Below are positions 62,823-64,000 of a stretch of 64,000 nt of DNA, in pieces. The notes below the pieces were generated by a model that saw only the letters and a list, made by a program, of their open reading frames with translations, was not told the DNA's origin and did no database searches. This DNA is from Martelella limonii (GTDB taxonomy: Bacteria > Pseudomonadota > Alphaproteobacteria > Rhizobiales > Rhizobiaceae), in NCBI RefSeq assembly GCF_013344475.1, contig NZ_JABUOU010000004.1:85286-149285 (forward strand), written 5' to 3'. Made by a program: the position numbers and the translations under genes. Position 1 is the first letter of the stretch, and every line of letters begins with the position of its first letter.

Positions 62823-62945
62823 TCAGACGGTTTTCGTCGTCGTTTTCTTGGCTGTTTTCATGAAACTGCGGGAAGGCGAAATCCGGCCGCCGGCGCTGGG
62901 CGCCAGGGTGACATCAGCAGCGATGTGACGCACGTCGAGCGGCAT
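62823..62945 (-). CDS. Possible 40-residue basic microprotein
   Basis: A short frame between asd and the PAP2 gene begins MPLDVRHIAADVTLAPSAGG and ends KTAKKTTTKTV, with GAAGGA about ten bases upstream of the ATG. The lysine-rich tail could bind nucleic acid or membrane. Nothing else in the 264-base gap is gene-like, but chance cannot be excluded. Confidence 0.35.
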   Translation of the reverse strand: MPLDVRHIAADVTLAPSAGGRISPSRSFMKTAKKTTTKTV

Positions 62946-62972
62946 ATTCGGCTTTTCCTTCTACCGCGAAGG

Positions 62973-63803
62973 CTAATGGCCCTTTTGCGTGGTGAAGTCA
63001 AGGTCTGTTTGCGGGGCGGGGCTGTGGCGAGGCGTGCGCATGAATTCCGGTCGCAGCGCCGAAAACCCGTTGCGCGGCACCGGCCAGCCATGGGCATCGA
63101 TACGGAACACCATGCGGTAGCGCGAGAACACGATCGCCGTCAGATAGGTGAACCAGCTTCCGAAGGCGAGACCGGCAATCACATCGCTTGGATAATGCGC
63201 GCCGACGATGATCCGGCTCATGCCGATACAGACGGCGAGGCTGAAGAACAGGATGCGGTGACGCGGCAGGAAGAACGCGGCGGCCGTAAAGATTGCCGCG
63301 ACGGTGGTGGCGTGGCCGGAAGGAAGGCTTGAATAGCTGCCGGCAAAACTGAAGGGATCGAAGGCGAACGGGCTCAGGTCGTGATAGACTAGCATGTTCG
63401 GCCTTGGTCTGCCGATAATGCCTTTCAGAAGGTTGGTGGCAAGCCCCGAAAGCGCGACCGCGGCAAACACGAAGCTTGCCGCCTGCGCCAGAAACACGCC
63501 CTTCGCGCGGGTTCGCCGGTCGGCCGGATCAGCCGAGCCCGCAGCCGTCATGCCGAGGGCGAACACCAGAAACGATGTAATCAGGATCCATTCCGACTGA
63601 CCGAAATGGGTAACGAATTCGCCATAATGTTTTACCGGTCCAGTGAGATCGCGGACCATCAGACCGACCGGATAATCGAGTACCGCAAACGCGACGAACA
63701 GCAGGCTGGAGGCCGCAAGCGCAAAGCCGCGCCAATGCGTCGATGGCCATGCCCGGTCCTTCAACTTCCTGCGCTGACTGAACCAGCGATACCTGACCGG
63801 CAT
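62973..63803 (-). CDS. PAP2-family membrane phosphatase
   Basis: This 276-residue membrane protein contains the three PAP2 phosphatase signatures: KGIIGRPRP, SLPSGHATTVA and SRIIVGAHYPSDV. About six membrane segments surround them. Possible substrates are phosphatidate, undecaprenyl diphosphate or lipid A precursors. The start is the ATG at 63803, with GGGAGG upstream. No gene is visible from 63804 to the window end. Confidence 0.92.
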   Translation of the reverse strand: MPVRYRWFSQRRKLKDRAWPSTHWRGFALAASSLLFVAFAVLDYPVGLMVRDLTGPVKHYGEFVTHFGQSEWILITSFLVFALGMTAAGSADPADRRTRAKGVFLAQAASFVFAAVALSGLATNLLKGIIGRPRPNMLVYHDLSPFAFDPFSFAGSYSSLPSGHATTVAAIFTAAAFFLPRHRILFFSLAVCIGMSRIIVGAHYPSDVIAGLAFGSWFTYLTAIVFSRYRMVFRIDAHGWPVPRNGFSALRPEFMRTPRHSPAPQTDLDFTTQKGH

Positions 63804-64000
63804 TCGACCTCCCTGCAATCCGGCGCGCCGAAGCGCGCCCATCAGAATTCGTGGCGATCCTAACCGAGCCTAGCGGCGGCATCAACGCCCACGCTTCGCG
63901 TCGATCCGCAAAACGGGTTAATCCACCAAGATCACAGAGAGATTACAGGCAAACACGTGGGAGGTTAGCGCAACAGCCGGTCGCGCAGGCGCGGTCTCGG

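Noticed and set aside
1-64000. CRISPR arrays, insertion sequences, integrase or attachment sites
   Set aside because: No regularly spaced repeats, transposase or integrase motifs, or tRNA-end duplications were seen.

Overview
The window looks like chromosome of an alphaproteobacterium of the order Hyphomicrobiales (Rhizobiales). GC is high except in a few promoter regions. The support is a Porin_2-type porin, a FYDLN-acid protein, a DUF1674 protein, a 1594-residue NAD-glutamate dehydrogenase, an aglEFGAK-like ABC operon and the neighbourhood htpX-rsmB-heparinase-like-purH, all familiar from Rhizobiaceae and relatives. I saw no phage, transposase or CRISPR array. All assignments come from reading the translations and from remembered family motifs; no database search was run.

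Layout. 1-7.9 kb: two tandem giant autotransporters on the minus strand, the first cut by the left edge, each behind a strikingly AT-rich leader. 8.4-19.3 kb: a MASE1-GGDEF diguanylate cyclase, a TetR/darcynin-like divergent pair, a methyltransferase/comF/grxC/nitrilase-like/DUF1178 housekeeping block, two tRNA-Ala genes, a porin, a divergent Gate-domain protein and Lrp regulator, a FYDLN-acid protein and a lytic transglycosylase lipoprotein. 19.3-31.9 kb: one nine-gene minus-strand operon related to the Pseudomonas alginate operon, in the order algD-alg8-alg44-algA-algG-sel1-algX-algK-algL. 32.3-38.2 kb: a sugar-acid dehydratase, small membrane proteins, two divergent MscS channels and a DUF1206 protein. 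38.6-44.9 kb: an ABC sugar importer operon carrying its own GH63-like hydrolase. 44.9-63.8 kb: mostly housekeeping genes (thermonuclease, DUF1674, htpX, rsmB, heparinase-like, purH, MFS, NAD-GDH, pdxY, two beta-carbonic anhydrases, zinc peptidase, tRNA-Met, asd, PAP2).

The most interesting region is the alginate-like operon. Its core looks intact: AlgD has its catalytic Cys, Alg8 has its glycosyltransferase motifs, and the nucleotidyltransferase half of AlgA is present. Nearly every accessory active or regulatory site, compared by eye with remembered Pseudomonas sequences, is lost: the PilZ c-di-GMP residues of Alg44, the DPHD motif of AlgG, the His and Ser of AlgX, the His of AlgL, and the phosphomannose-isomerase cupin motif of AlgA. 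No algI, algJ, algF or algE lies in the cluster, and the AlgK-like protein is twice the usual size and lacks a lipobox. The simplest reading is a mannuronan-type exopolysaccharide machine that keeps synthesis and a periplasmic scaffold but has dropped epimerisation, acetylation, lysis and PilZ control, and exports through an unidentified outer-membrane route.

The ABC operon probably imports a glycoside such as glucosyl- or mannosylglycerate and cleaves it inside the cell. Translational coupling (ATGA, GTGA or TGATG overlaps) is common in the alg and ABC operons. Several convergent gene pairs abut or overlap at their stop codons.
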